Part shown: positions 42,994-51,813 of the stretch, one piece after another
How positions within the stretch are numbered: position 1 is the stretch's first letter
Layout of the letters: each line of letters begins with the position of its first letter
Notes under the pieces: generated by a model
Told to the model about the DNA's origin: nothing
Database searches by the model: none
The model's input: only the letters and a program-made list of their open reading frames with translations
Translations under genes and position numbers: made by a program
NCBI GenBank assembly: GCA_025455065.1
Contig: JALONG010000025.1
Location: 1-64,000 of the forward strand
Reading direction: 5' to 3'
Length of the DNA: 64,000 nucleotides
Source: Candidatus Kapaibacterium sp.
Lineage (GTDB): Bacteria; Bacteroidota; Ignavibacteria; Kapaibacteriales; UBA4661

Positions 42994-45090
42994 ATGAAAA
43001 ACACTTTGACTTGCCATATTTGTTGTTGGGTGCTGCTCCAAGCCACATTCCAAGCGGTCTTTAGCCAAACCCGCACCAACACTGCATCTCGCTCAATAGC
43101 CTCCGCTCAATCTTCTTCAACCCAAGCAACCGTGCGCTTTGGGGCGGTGGATATTTCTGCATCACGCTTGCTTTCTGCATCGGAACGCCTTGCCGCACCT
43201 GCAACCGTTGTGAATGCAGCAACTATGCGCACTGTGGGCGCTCGGCAGATTGCCGATGCCTTGCCGTTTGTGCCGGGCGTATTTGTGCGGAATTACGGCG
43301 GTTTGGGTGGCTTAAAAACGCTATCACTGCGCGGGGCGAGTGCTTCGCAAACGGCTGTGTTGCTGGACGGGGTGCGAATGCAATCAACCCAAAGCGGACA
43401 ATTTGATTTTTCCACACTTCCGGCTTCAATGGTCGAAGAAATTGAGGTTGTGCGTGGTGGTGGAGCGGCATTTCTAGGCGGCAATGCAATGGGCGGAGCG
43501 GTCAATATCCGCACCAAATCTCACGTTCAGCGCTCAGAATTTCACGCCGAAGCAGAAGCCGCATCGTTTCAAGAATTTCGCGGGAATATCGCCGCAGCGC
43601 TGCCTTTCGACCTTTTTGGTACGGGCAAAGGTGGCTTCCACGCCGGCGCAGAATACCAAACAGCAAGGGGAAATTATCCCTTTCCCTTCAATGATTTTGG
43701 GCAAAATATCACGCTGGAGCGCATGAATGCTGATTTTCGCAACCTTTCCGCCCAAGCCCTTGTAACGGCTCAATCACATCGCTTTACACTGCAAACACGA
43801 GCATTGGTGCGCTCTTCGGAGCGTGGAACGCCGGGCGCTGTCGTGCAGGGAAACGTCGAAATGGCGCAGGCGCGTTTGGGGGAAGATGATGTGCTGCTTT
43901 CGCTCAAAGCCGCGTATATCCCTGCGGAGCAAGTCTTGTTCAGCTTTTTGGCATCCGGCAAATTCAATACGCTCCATTACCGCGACCCCGATGCACGACA
44001 ATTTGGCGCGAGCGGCATCAATGAACGCTTTGTTGCACAAGATTTTTCCTTTGGCGGACGTTTGCATTTCGACGAAACGACCAATTCACCCCTTGTTGCC
44101 GTCAATCATGAATGGCTTTTGGAACACACCATTTCGACGCTTCGGGGGAATATGCTGCAACGTGACGTAGGAACGTTTGTAGAGCGCATCAATACAGGGC
44201 TTGCAGGTAAAGGTGCTGTGCGCTGGAAATTTTCTCATGATGCAAGTTCACCCACGCTCGCAAGCAACGCAGCGCTACGATTTGATTATTTTTCCGATGT
44301 CGGCGCGGCAGTGTCTCCGCTTCTCGGAAGCGCGTTATTGCTGGATTCTTCGTGGACAATTCGTGCTGAATGGAGTTGGAATTTTCGCCCTCCGGCATTT
44401 AACGAACTTTATTACCTCAATTTCGGGAACAGCCGCTTACAGCCTGAACGCGCACAGTGTTGGAATCTGGGTTTGACATGGAATGGCTCTCGTGCTGTCT
44501 TTGGTGAAGTTTTTTTCGGGCGATTGGCTCTCAGCGCAAGCATTGACGGCTTTTTTCACCGTACCCAAAACCAAATTCTTGCCGTGCAGACTACGCCCTT
44601 CACTATTTCCGCGCAAAACATTGCCGAAGCGCAAAGTTTCGGTGTGGAATCACGCTTTTCTGCGGCATTGGAAGAGAAAATATCGCTGACGGTAAATTAC
44701 ACCTTTCAGCGCAGCACCAACGAAACCCCGACCAGTTTCGCTCTTGGAAAGCAGCTTATCTACACACCGCAGCACCTCGCCTCGGCGATATTCAGCATCA
44801 ATAACGACCTTTCGCCCTTGCTCGGTTTGCCACAAAGCCTCTTACAGTCAGGCTTCACGGCACAATACGCCGGAGAACGATTTTATCTACCCTCCAACTC
44901 GCCGGAATCGGTTTTACCTGCTTTTGTCGTGATTGGAGTATTCTCGGAATTGACGCTCAATCTTGCCGAAACACAAGCATCCATGAGGCTTCAAGCGGAT
45001 AATCTTTTTGATGAACGCTATGCCGTTATTCGTAATTTCCCTATGCCCGGACGCTCATTACGGCTTATGTTGAAGGCTGTTTTGCGATAA
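42994..45090 (+). CDS. BtuB/FepA-like TonB-dependent receptor
   Basis: A 698-residue outer-membrane receptor of the classical (non-SusC) type. A signal peptide ends in AVFSQ. The plug contains ADALPFVPGVFVRNYGGLGG, LSLRGASASQTAVLLDGVRM and VRGGGAAFLGGNAMGGAVNI. The barrel ends with the C-terminal aromatic strand (SLRLMLKAVLR). Such receptors bring in vitamin B12, iron chelates or similar ligands using TonB energy. No periplasmic binding protein, ABC importer or cobalamin riboswitch is adjacent, so the ligand is unknown. It is divergent from the hydroxyacid oxidase across a 75-base spacer. Confidence 0.9.
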   Translation: MKNTLTCHICCWVLLQATFQAVFSQTRTNTASRSIASAQSSSTQATVRFGAVDISASRLLSASERLAAPATVVNAATMRTVGARQIADALPFVPGVFVRNYGGLGGLKTLSLRGASASQTAVLLDGVRMQSTQSGQFDFSTLPASMVEEIEVVRGGGAAFLGGNAMGGAVNIRTKSHVQRSEFHAEAEAASFQEFRGNIAAALPFDLFGTGKGGFHAGAEYQTARGNYPFPFNDFGQNITLERMNADFRNLSAQALVTAQSHRFTLQTRALVRSSERGTPGAVVQGNVEMAQARLGEDDVLLSLKAAYIPAEQVLFSFLASGKFNTLHYRDPDARQFGASGINERFVAQDFSFGGRLHFDETTNSPLVAVNHEWLLEHTISTLRGNMLQRDVGTFVERINTGLAGKGAVRWKFSHDASSPTLASNAALRFDYFSDVGAAVSPLLGSALLLDSSWTIRAEWSWNFRPPAFNELYYLNFGNSRLQPERAQCWNLGLTWNGSRAVFGEVFFGRLALSASIDGFFHRTQNQILAVQTTPFTISAQNIAEAQSFGVESRFSAALEEKISLTVNYTFQRSTNETPTSFALGKQLIYTPQHLASAIFSINNDLSPLLGLPQSLLQSGFTAQYAGERFYLPSNSPESVLPAFVVIGVFSELTLNLAETQASMRLQADNLFDERYAVIRNFPMPGRSLRLMLKAVLR

Positions 45091-45175
45091 TGCCAAAGCG
45101 CAGTAGCATTTGCGGGTTTTGGGAAAAACGTGTAATTTGCGCCGCAATCTAATGTTATTCTTTCGAGAGTAATTG

Positions 45176-45331
45176 TCCACGAATCGCACGAATCCTCACG
45201 AATCAAGGCAATCACAACGGCTCTTTATCCAAAATTCTCAAATTACCATTCGTGCGATTCGTGGATAAATTTCTGTGGAAACTGACCAGCACACTGCATC
45301 AAGATTCGTGTTAATCCGTGTGATTCGTGGA
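45176..45331. repeat. Compound ATTCGTG-family element, copy B
   Basis: One left arm (45176-45203, starting TCCACGAATCGCACGAAT) faces two right arms, ATTCGTGCGATTCGTGGA (45248-45265) and a 28-base version at 45304-45331 ending GTGTGATTCGTGGA. The arms match those at 32191-32284. The structure suggests insertion of, or recombination between, two elements. Together with flanks it fills most of the 298-base gap before the FAD oxidase. Confidence 0.8.
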
Positions 45332-45388
45332 CAGAATTCTCTAGAACTTGACCGAATACTTTTCCATTCAGCGAAAAATCACGAAACC

Positions 45389-46879
45389 ATGCTCGTCAAA
45401 ACCGACCAAGACACGCTTCAATCCTACCTTTCCGACGCATCCAATATGCCCGGCGGCAGCGCCGACCGTATTCTTATTCCCGAAACGCAGGAAGAACTCC
45501 GCGAAGCCTTGTTGCAATGCGCCAGTGAAGGCAAGGCAATAACGATTGCCGGCGGTGGAACGGGATTAACAGGTGCGCGTGTGCCTTTGGGCGGCACGGT
45601 GATTTCGACCGAGCGTTTGAACAAGATTATTTCTATTGACGAAGCTACGCTGAGAGCAGTCGTAGAGCCAGGTGTGAGCCTTCGGGACTTTCAAACGGCG
45701 GTGGAAGAGCGTGGTTTGCTCTATCCGCCTGACCCGACGGAACGCGCTGCGGCTATGGGCGGCACGGTGGCGTGTAATTCCTCCGGCGCGAGAACGTTCA
45801 AATACGGTGCAACACGAGCATTTATCGAGCGTTTGAGGATTTTTCTACCAGATGGCGAAGAATTGCAAGTGCGGCGTGGCGAAACGTTTGCATCGGGCAG
45901 TACGCTTACGCTCCGCGCTGTGAGCGGCAAAACCTACACTTTGGCGCTGCCGCAAATTACAATGCCTGCAATGAAGCACGCTGCGGGCTATTTCGTCAAA
46001 AGCGGTATGGATGCGATTGACCTGTTTATCGGTTCTGAAGGTACATTGGGAGCGATTGCAGAAATAGAAGTACGTCTTTTGCGCCAGCCGGAGCGCATCG
46101 TTGCAGGGGTTATCTTTTTTGACAGTGTTGATGGAGTGATGAATTTTGTACAGGAAGCACGGGAGGCATCACTCAAAACCCGCGCCAACGCTAGTGCTGA
46201 CGGCGGCACGAGTGAAATCGGCATTGATTCCCGCGCTTTGGAGTATTTCGACCGTTTTGCGTTGGATTTTGTCCGTGACGAATATCCGAATATCCCTCAA
46301 GAAGCCGCAGCAGCAGTATGGTTTGAACAGGAAGTCAATGACGAAACCGAAGGAACGCTCTTGGAATTGTGGTATGAACTTATCGGCAAATACACGCCCT
46401 TTATGGATGAAGCGTGGTTTGCCATTACTGAAAAAGACCAAGAGGAACTGCGCGAGTTCCGCCACGCCGTTCCCGCGAAAACCTACGAGCGCATACGTGA
46501 ACTGAACCAACGAAAAATCGGAACGGATATGGCTGTGCCGGACGCACATTTCCGCACCTTGTACGATTTTTACACAACAGAATTTACCAAAGAAGGGCTT
46601 CAGTACATCATTTTCGGGCATATCGGCAATAGCCACGTTCACGCGAATATTTTCACTTCCAACGCCGAAGAATTAGACCGCGCCAAAGCCGCATACCACC
46701 GATGCGTCTTAAAGGCGCTGGAACTGGGCGGAACAATTTCTGCCGAACATGGCGTAGGGAAAATCAAACGGGATTATTTGCGGGATATGTACGGCGCAGC
46801 TGCAATCGAGCAGTTTGCAGTATTGAAGCGGGTTTTAGACCCTGCGGGATTGTTGGGGCGTGGGACAATGTTTGCGTGA
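45389..46879 (+). CDS. FAD-binding oxidase (GlcD / D-lactate dehydrogenase type)
   Basis: A 496-residue flavoprotein with an N-terminal PCMH-type FAD domain and a C-terminal FAD-oxidase_C cap, the architecture of glycolate oxidase subunit GlcD and D-lactate dehydrogenases. FAD-binding motifs: ITIAGGGTGLTGARVPLGG, PDPTERAAAMGGTVACNSSG and HAAGYFVKSGMDAIDLFIG. The C-terminus carries IFGHIGNSHVHANIF and the closing motif SAEHGVGKIKRDYL. An in-frame extension from 45275 is rejected because its residues (LIRVIRGQ) are translated repeat; the true start is ATG 45389 (MLVKTDQDT). No iron-sulfur subunit (GlcF) is adjacent. With the FMN oxidase at 41842 it could allow use of both lactate stereoisomers. 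Confidence 0.91.
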   Translation: MLVKTDQDTLQSYLSDASNMPGGSADRILIPETQEELREALLQCASEGKAITIAGGGTGLTGARVPLGGTVISTERLNKIISIDEATLRAVVEPGVSLRDFQTAVEERGLLYPPDPTERAAAMGGTVACNSSGARTFKYGATRAFIERLRIFLPDGEELQVRRGETFASGSTLTLRAVSGKTYTLALPQITMPAMKHAAGYFVKSGMDAIDLFIGSEGTLGAIAEIEVRLLRQPERIVAGVIFFDSVDGVMNFVQEAREASLKTRANASADGGTSEIGIDSRALEYFDRFALDFVRDEYPNIPQEAAAAVWFEQEVNDETEGTLLELWYELIGKYTPFMDEAWFAITEKDQEELREFRHAVPAKTYERIRELNQRKIGTDMAVPDAHFRTLYDFYTTEFTKEGLQYIIFGHIGNSHVHANIFTSNAEELDRAKAAYHRCVLKALELGGTISAEHGVGKIKRDYLRDMYGAAAIEQFAVLKRVLDPAGLLGRGTMFA

Positions 46880-46902
46880 GATTTTGTACGCTATCGAAAC
46901 AA

Positions 46903-48297
46903 TTAGGCGGTCACACAGGGAATTTTCACCGTAAACGTCGAACCTTTTCCCACTTCGGAAATGACAGTAACACTGCCATTCATCGCAGTAATCATCCGTT
47001 TGGTAATTGCCAAACCAAGCCCTAAGCCACCTATGGAGCGGTTTTTGCTTCCGTCTTGTTGGTAAAAGGGCGTAAAAATGTGTTCTTGGGCTTCGGGCGC
47101 AATACCAATACCGGAGTCAATGACACGGCAAACAAGGTTTGATGAGCCTTTTTCGTTATTACTCTGCTCCACATTCACTTCAATCCGCACAAAACCTCGT
47201 TCGGTAAATTTTACTGCATTTTCTGCCAAATACGTTAGCACTGACCGCGTGTTTGCGGCATCAATCGTAATATACTCCGGCACTGTTGGAGCGGTTATGA
47301 TGCCAAACTCCAACCCCTTTGTATGAGCCAAGGGCAAAACGGCATCCTGAATATGATGCAGAAGATAGTTGGTTTCTATGCGGCTTTGACCAACACTTGT
47401 TTCGCCCGCCTCAATCCTCGAAAGTGTGAGAATATTCGAGAAAATACTCATCAAATTTGTCGCAGCAATCTGCATCTGTTCAGCAAACACTCGCTTGTCG
47501 TCGTTGGGTGGTAACTGGGACAGGAGAATTTCAGAAAATCCCAAAATGGATGTCATCGGTGTACGAACTTCGTGCGAGACATTGCGTAAAAACTCATCTT
47601 TCAGCTTATTGGCAAGTTCAATTTCTTGAATTGCCCGTTGCAGCGCGGTATTTTGAACTTCCAGATTTTGCGTGGATTCCTGCACTCGTAGCTGTACCGA
47701 ATCTCGCTCTTCTTTGAGCAAATCGTAAGCGGTGCGCCGCACACGGTCGAAATAATAGAAAGAAAATATCGTACAGGAAATGACGGAAAACGTGATTGTA
47801 CCATGAATTGGTGGCAATAAGGAAGGGGCAAAAAGTTGTGGCAGCTGAAACGTGTACTCTAGCCAAACAATAACAGCGATACAAGCACCCGCGCCACCAA
47901 GCGAATACAGCATCCCCCGTGTACCAAACTGCACCAATGCAACTAACACAGGCGCATACAATCCCGCACTAACGGCACTTGCAATACCGCCGGAAATGAC
48001 AATCCCAAACACGACCGTGCCAAAAAGCCAAATAATCATCACTACTGACGAAAAACGGACATTCCCAACAATGCGCAACAGCAACATTTGTGCGACACCC
48101 AGCACAGTAATAATGCTTGTGCCGAAGGTTACTTCAAAACTTTTCAACCAAAAAAGATACATGAACAGCGGGGGAATACTGAACACAACTCCCAAGATAA
48201 GACACACCACACACAGCATCCCGCGCCAATACTCTTCTGTTCCTTTGGCTTCAGCAAGGTTAGTTGGTAAACAATATCGTGCAAGAAATGTTTCCAT
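46903..48297 (-). CDS. Membrane sensor histidine kinase (HisKA/HATPase)
   Basis: A 464-residue sensor kinase. About five or six membrane helices fill residues 25-185, followed by a coiled coil at 195-235. The HisKA domain holds the phospho-acceptor H242 in LRNVSHEVRTPMTS. The ATPase domain shows NAVKFTERGFVRIEV (N box), RVIDSGIGIAPEAQEHIF (G1) and IGGLGLGLAITKRMI (G2). It has no receiver or PAS domain. No response regulator is adjacent on the same strand; the LytTR regulator at 52748 is the nearest but belongs to a class usually paired with LytS-type kinases. ATG 48297 (METFLARY) was chosen over the longer 48321 frame. Confidence 0.93.
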   Translation of the reverse strand: METFLARYCLPTNLAEAKGTEEYWRGMLCVVCLILGVVFSIPPLFMYLFWLKSFEVTFGTSIITVLGVAQMLLLRIVGNVRFSSVVMIIWLFGTVVFGIVISGGIASAVSAGLYAPVLVALVQFGTRGMLYSLGGAGACIAVIVWLEYTFQLPQLFAPSLLPPIHGTITFSVISCTIFSFYYFDRVRRTAYDLLKEERDSVQLRVQESTQNLEVQNTALQRAIQEIELANKLKDEFLRNVSHEVRTPMTSILGFSEILLSQLPPNDDKRVFAEQMQIAATNLMSIFSNILTLSRIEAGETSVGQSRIETNYLLHHIQDAVLPLAHTKGLEFGIITAPTVPEYITIDAANTRSVLTYLAENAVKFTERGFVRIEVNVEQSNNEKGSSNLVCRVIDSGIGIAPEAQEHIFTPFYQQDGSKNRSIGGLGLGLAITKRMITAMNGSVTVISEVGKGSTFTVKIPCVTA

Positions 48298-48529
48298 AAA
48301 GCGTGAGAACACATACAACAATTTGACGCATAATGCAGGAATATACGCTCTTGTAGGGTTTCGGGCAAATGAAAAATACGAGCAGAATTTTTTTGCTTGT
48401 GTATAAAATGGCGTATTGTTGGGCTTTTCAAGCCAGCAATGAAATAATTACGGCTTTCACGGAAAAATATTGTAAGTTGTGCATGGGTTTGTTGCTACTG
48501 CATTTCTTGAAACAGATTCTTCTTTTTCG

Positions 48530-50644
48530 ATGCTTCGATATTTTCATTTTCACCTCAAACACGTGATTCTATCAGCCTTCCAACGGTTTTGTGTTTCATA
48601 TTCTTTGGTTGGGGTTGTTTGTGCAATAATTGTTCTTTGCTCACATTCAGCGAAAATTTTCGCACAAAGCCCAACAACCGCATTAAATCTCAACTCCGCA
48701 TATCTTCCACAAGAATGGCGTATTGGTCTTTTGGGCGGAATAGCCTGGTTGCAGCATCGCTCGTCGCTGCCGATTGTTCCGGGTTCACCGAATTGTTGCG
48801 CCTACGAAAGCGGCACAGCGACAGGCTTTTGGTTGGGCGCTTCGGTGGATTATGCGTTTGTTCCGGAGCGTCTAGAAATTGGTACACGACTCCTCATTGC
48901 CCGAAAACCATTCGCCTTAACGCAAACAGTCAGTAAATTCCCGCGTTTTAACGGTGTAGATGGCTATGAAACTTTGCAGCGCTTGTTTTCTTACAGTGCA
49001 ACGCCGGACGTACTTTCTGCGGACATTGGCGCACGATTTCAGCCAATTTTGGGCTTTCCCCTGTACGTGCGCCTAAGCGGTGATGCGACGTTTTCACCGA
49101 CAACGGTGCTTCCTGTCCGCGAGACGGAAACTCTTCTCACCCGCAATGCACTGTTCCCGAATGAGAACGCTCCAAATGGTAACGCTCCAAATGAGAACAC
49201 TCAAACCCGCACCAATTCACGCGAATCAGCGCAACTTTCGCAGTGGAGTTTTGGTGTAACAGGCGCTTTGGGTGTAGAATTTCCGCTTGTTGAGCGGCTG
49301 CTTTTGGGTGCAGAAGCCTCGTATCGGTATGGACTGACGACAGTGCGAAGCGATATTGATTGGCGAACAAACAGTCTGCAAGGCGCATTAACACTACGTT
49401 GGAGGTTTTTACGTGATACACCTCCACCCACATCTGACACTCCTCAAACAAGCGAGACTCCTTCCACACCAATCGCTCAAAAACCGCTTGAAATCTCATC
49501 TTTCGGCGGTAAACCTCTCGAAATTCAGGAAACTATCGTTACGCAAACGTTTCCCTTGCTGCCGTATATTTTCTTTGATTCCTCCAGCACCGTTGTCAGA
49601 AGCCGCTATAATCCTCGCATCGGGACGACGGCACAATTTGACGAAAATGCGCTGCCGAAAGAAACATTGTCCATTTATTACCATTTGCTGCATATCATCG
49701 GTAAACGAATGCGTCAAAAGCCCGCCAGCACTATCACCATCACAGGTACAACCGACGGCAAAGAGTGGTCAAATGCCGACAGCCGTCAAATTCTTGCCAT
49801 GCAACGCGCCCGCTCGGTGGCGAGTTTTCTCACGGGATACTGGGGAATCGCTGCAAACCGCATCAAACTTACTACGCGAGACACGCCGGAACTAGCCTCA
49901 AGCGCCCGATATGCAGAAGGGAACGAGGAAAATCGCCGCGTGGAACTGAGTTCCTCCGACCCTGATTTGCTGCGCCCTGTGGTGCAGTATCGTTTTTTGG
50001 AATACACGCCTGTTCGCACCGAGCATTATGTCGAGGTGGATTTACGCAATCCCGAAACGGCACAAAGCTACAAAGGCAGTATGGAAGCGCTTGGCGAGAC
50101 CTTTGCTCTTACTTCCGGTGTGAATGCACCACCGGAGCGATTGCCCTTTGGTTTGCGAAGAAAATTCACTGCCAAACTCGCACAAAACGTCGGAACGCTT
50201 GATTCTGCCTTGTGCCAACTTGATGTTTTGGACAAAAGCGGGAAAATCATTTCGGCTAAGACAGGTATCAGAGTTGAAACCACGAAAAATCCCTACGAAA
50301 TCAGCCGACTGAACCTCATTGTGTTTGATTTCGACCGCGACGACATGGCAGAAGCAAATCGCGTGATGATGCAACGGTTTATGAAAGAAGCAATCAAGCC
50401 TAATTCCCGCGTTTCTATTCTCGGCTCAACGGACAGATTGGGGGAACTGCGCTACAATCTGGAATTGTCACAATCTCGCGCAAAAGGCGTTCAAGATTTT
50501 ATGCGGCGCACCAATTCGGGCATACAATTTGATGATGTTCGCGGCACAGGCGCATCAACACTCGCTTTTGACAATGACCTCCCCGAAGGGCGCTATTACT
50601 GCCGCACGGTGAGCATTACCGTTCAAACACCGCGTGAGAAATAA
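48530..50644 (+). CDS. OmpA-family protein with two OmpA-like peptidoglycan-binding domains
   Basis: A 704-residue outer-membrane protein. The N-terminus is a long signal sequence ending in AKIFAQ. Residues ~35-300 alternate as a beta-barrel (EWRIGLLGGIAWLQHR, ALTLRWRFLRD), interrupted by an Asn/Pro-rich loop with NENAPNGNAPNENTQT. Two OmpA_C-like domains follow: one starting LPYIFFDSSSTVVR with ADSRQILAMQRARSVASFL, and one at the C-terminus with LNLIVFDFDRDDMAE and LELSQSRAKGVQDFM. Two peptidoglycan-binding domains in one chain are unusual. ATG 48530 was chosen over the GTG at 48479 because it gives the signal peptide. The role is probably to tether outer membrane and cell wall. Confidence 0.85.
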   Translation: MLRYFHFHLKHVILSAFQRFCVSYSLVGVVCAIIVLCSHSAKIFAQSPTTALNLNSAYLPQEWRIGLLGGIAWLQHRSSLPIVPGSPNCCAYESGTATGFWLGASVDYAFVPERLEIGTRLLIARKPFALTQTVSKFPRFNGVDGYETLQRLFSYSATPDVLSADIGARFQPILGFPLYVRLSGDATFSPTTVLPVRETETLLTRNALFPNENAPNGNAPNENTQTRTNSRESAQLSQWSFGVTGALGVEFPLVERLLLGAEASYRYGLTTVRSDIDWRTNSLQGALTLRWRFLRDTPPPTSDTPQTSETPSTPIAQKPLEISSFGGKPLEIQETIVTQTFPLLPYIFFDSSSTVVRSRYNPRIGTTAQFDENALPKETLSIYYHLLHIIGKRMRQKPASTITITGTTDGKEWSNADSRQILAMQRARSVASFLTGYWGIAANRIKLTTRDTPELASSARYAEGNEENRRVELSSSDPDLLRPVVQYRFLEYTPVRTEHYVEVDLRNPETAQSYKGSMEALGETFALTSGVNAPPERLPFGLRRKFTAKLAQNVGTLDSALCQLDVLDKSGKIISAKTGIRVETTKNPYEISRLNLIVFDFDRDDMAEANRVMMQRFMKEAIKPNSRVSILGSTDRLGELRYNLELSQSRAKGVQDFMRRTNSGIQFDDVRGTGASTLAFDNDLPEGRYYCRTVSITVQTPREK

Positions 50645-50742
50645 ATTTTTCCAACATTTTGTCATCCTTTTCTCAACGTCATACGTCTAAGAACTATTGC
50701 TATAACTCATTTCACATTTTCAATTTTTCCAGATACCACTTT

Positions 50743-51498
50743 ATGAAAACCTTCTCGAAAATCTTCCGAATCGCAGGCGCAGCCTTGCTTTTGGCAGGTA
50801 CGCTTTATGCCCAGCCGAAAATCGAAATCAAAGGTGGCGACACTTACGATTGGGGAACTGTTAGCGACGTATCGAAGCCGCTTGCGGGGCAAGTAGAAAT
50901 CAAAAACGTTGGTGACAAAGAATTGATTATTTATCAATCAAAACCTGCCTGTGGTTGCACTAGTGATGCTTTAGAAAAAGCGAACTTAAAGCCGGGTGAA
51001 TCTACTTCACTGCGCTTTACGGTGAATGTCGGCAGCGCAAGCGGACAGTTGATGAAATCTATCACACTGACCACCAACGCACAACCGGATTCCATTAAAA
51101 TTCTCTTTTTGAAAGCAAATATTTTGCGATTGCTTCAAACCGACCAATTTGTTTCGATGTTCCCCATGCACATCGGTAAAGAAGTTACGGCTATGGCAAA
51201 AATCAAAAATAACGGCGCAACACCGATTAAATTGCTGGAATTCACAGGTAATAACGGTTTAACCGTTACGAAAAAAGCACCAATTACTATTCCGGCAAAT
51301 ACCGAAATTGACCTTCCGCTCAAAGCTATTGGTCCACCACAACCGGGTCCGTATTACGCTCAAGTTCTCGTAAAAACCGACAGCAACGACCCGCAGTATA
51401 AACTCTTGGAAATTCGTGTATATGCGGAAAACAAACCCGCTCCACCCACGGCAGCGCCTTCCTCTCCGGCTTTGCTTCCAAGCGGCGGCACAAAATAA
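50743..51498 (+). CDS. DUF1573 domain exported protein
   Basis: A 251-residue exported protein with a signal peptide ending in TLYAQ. The DUF1573 module is clear: DTYDWGTVSDVSKPLAGQ, then VEIKNVGDKELIIYQSKPAC with the CGCT motif, then LKPGESTSLRFTVN. This ASPM-SPD-2-Hydin-like Ig fold is common in Bacteroidota, with no defined enzymatic role. A second, weaker Ig-like unit covers about residues 135-225 (VTAMAKIKNNGATPIKLLEF). The C-terminus is Pro/Ala rich. It lies 98 bases after the OmpA gene and ends at a strong terminator, so the two may be co-transcribed. Confidence 0.88.
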   Translation: MKTFSKIFRIAGAALLLAGTLYAQPKIEIKGGDTYDWGTVSDVSKPLAGQVEIKNVGDKELIIYQSKPACGCTSDALEKANLKPGESTSLRFTVNVGSASGQLMKSITLTTNAQPDSIKILFLKANILRLLQTDQFVSMFPMHIGKEVTAMAKIKNNGATPIKLLEFTGNNGLTVTKKAPITIPANTEIDLPLKAIGPPQPGPYYAQVLVKTDSNDPQYKLLEIRVYAENKPAPPTAAPSSPALLPSGGTK

Positions 51499-51518
51499 AA
51501 ATACTGAATCCGTGATAC

Positions 51519-51562
51519 AAACGTCTCGTCATGCGCTTTGCGTGGCGAGGCGTTGTTTTTTG
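51519..51562 (+). terminator. Rho-independent terminator after the DUF1573 gene
   Basis: AACGTCTCGTCATGC pairs with GCGTGGCGAGGCGTT through Watson-Crick and G-U pairs and is followed by TGTTTTTT. Confidence 0.8.
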
Positions 51563-51592
51563 CAGAAAAAAAGAAATTTTCGTTGAAGTGCG

Positions 51593-51621
51593 GGAACTTT
51601 TCGTAACTTATCGTGGTTTAG
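51593..51621 (+). promoter_or_regulatory. Candidate ECF promoter P1 of the sigma gene
   Basis: GGAACTT (51593-51599), 16 bases, GTTTAG (51616-51621). GGAACTT is the -35 of RpoE-type ECF sigma factors. The same pair with the same spacing recurs at 51705, so this is unlikely to be chance. Confidence 0.6.
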
Positions 51622-51704
51622 CTGTTATTGGAAAATCAAGGTAATAATTCGTCCCCTTGTCGGTAAAAATTATTGCATTTTTTTTCAACTCCTGAAACTT
51701 TTGG

Positions 51705-51733
51705 GGAACTTAGGACATATAAGACTTGTTTAG
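51705..51733 (+). promoter_or_regulatory. Candidate ECF promoter P2 of the sigma gene
   Basis: GGAACTT (51705-51711), 16 bases, GTTTAG (51728-51733). It is identical in both boxes and spacing to P1. The leader to the sigma ATG would be about 75 bases. Duplicated promoters in front of a sigma gene suggest autoregulation. Confidence 0.6.
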
Positions 51734-51813
51734 GCGTATATGAAGGCGACCATTGGTCATTACAACGATAGATAGGAAATTTTTACACAACCATACCATT
51801 CGGGAGACGAATC

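Noticed and set aside
45275-45388. N-terminal extension of the GlcD-type oxidase
   Set aside because: The extension is translated dispersed repeat, and family homology begins at the ATG at 45389.
48369-48566. Small plus-strand frame before the OmpA gene
   Set aside because: It has no ribosome-binding site, no recognisable motif, and overlaps the OmpA signal sequence in another frame.
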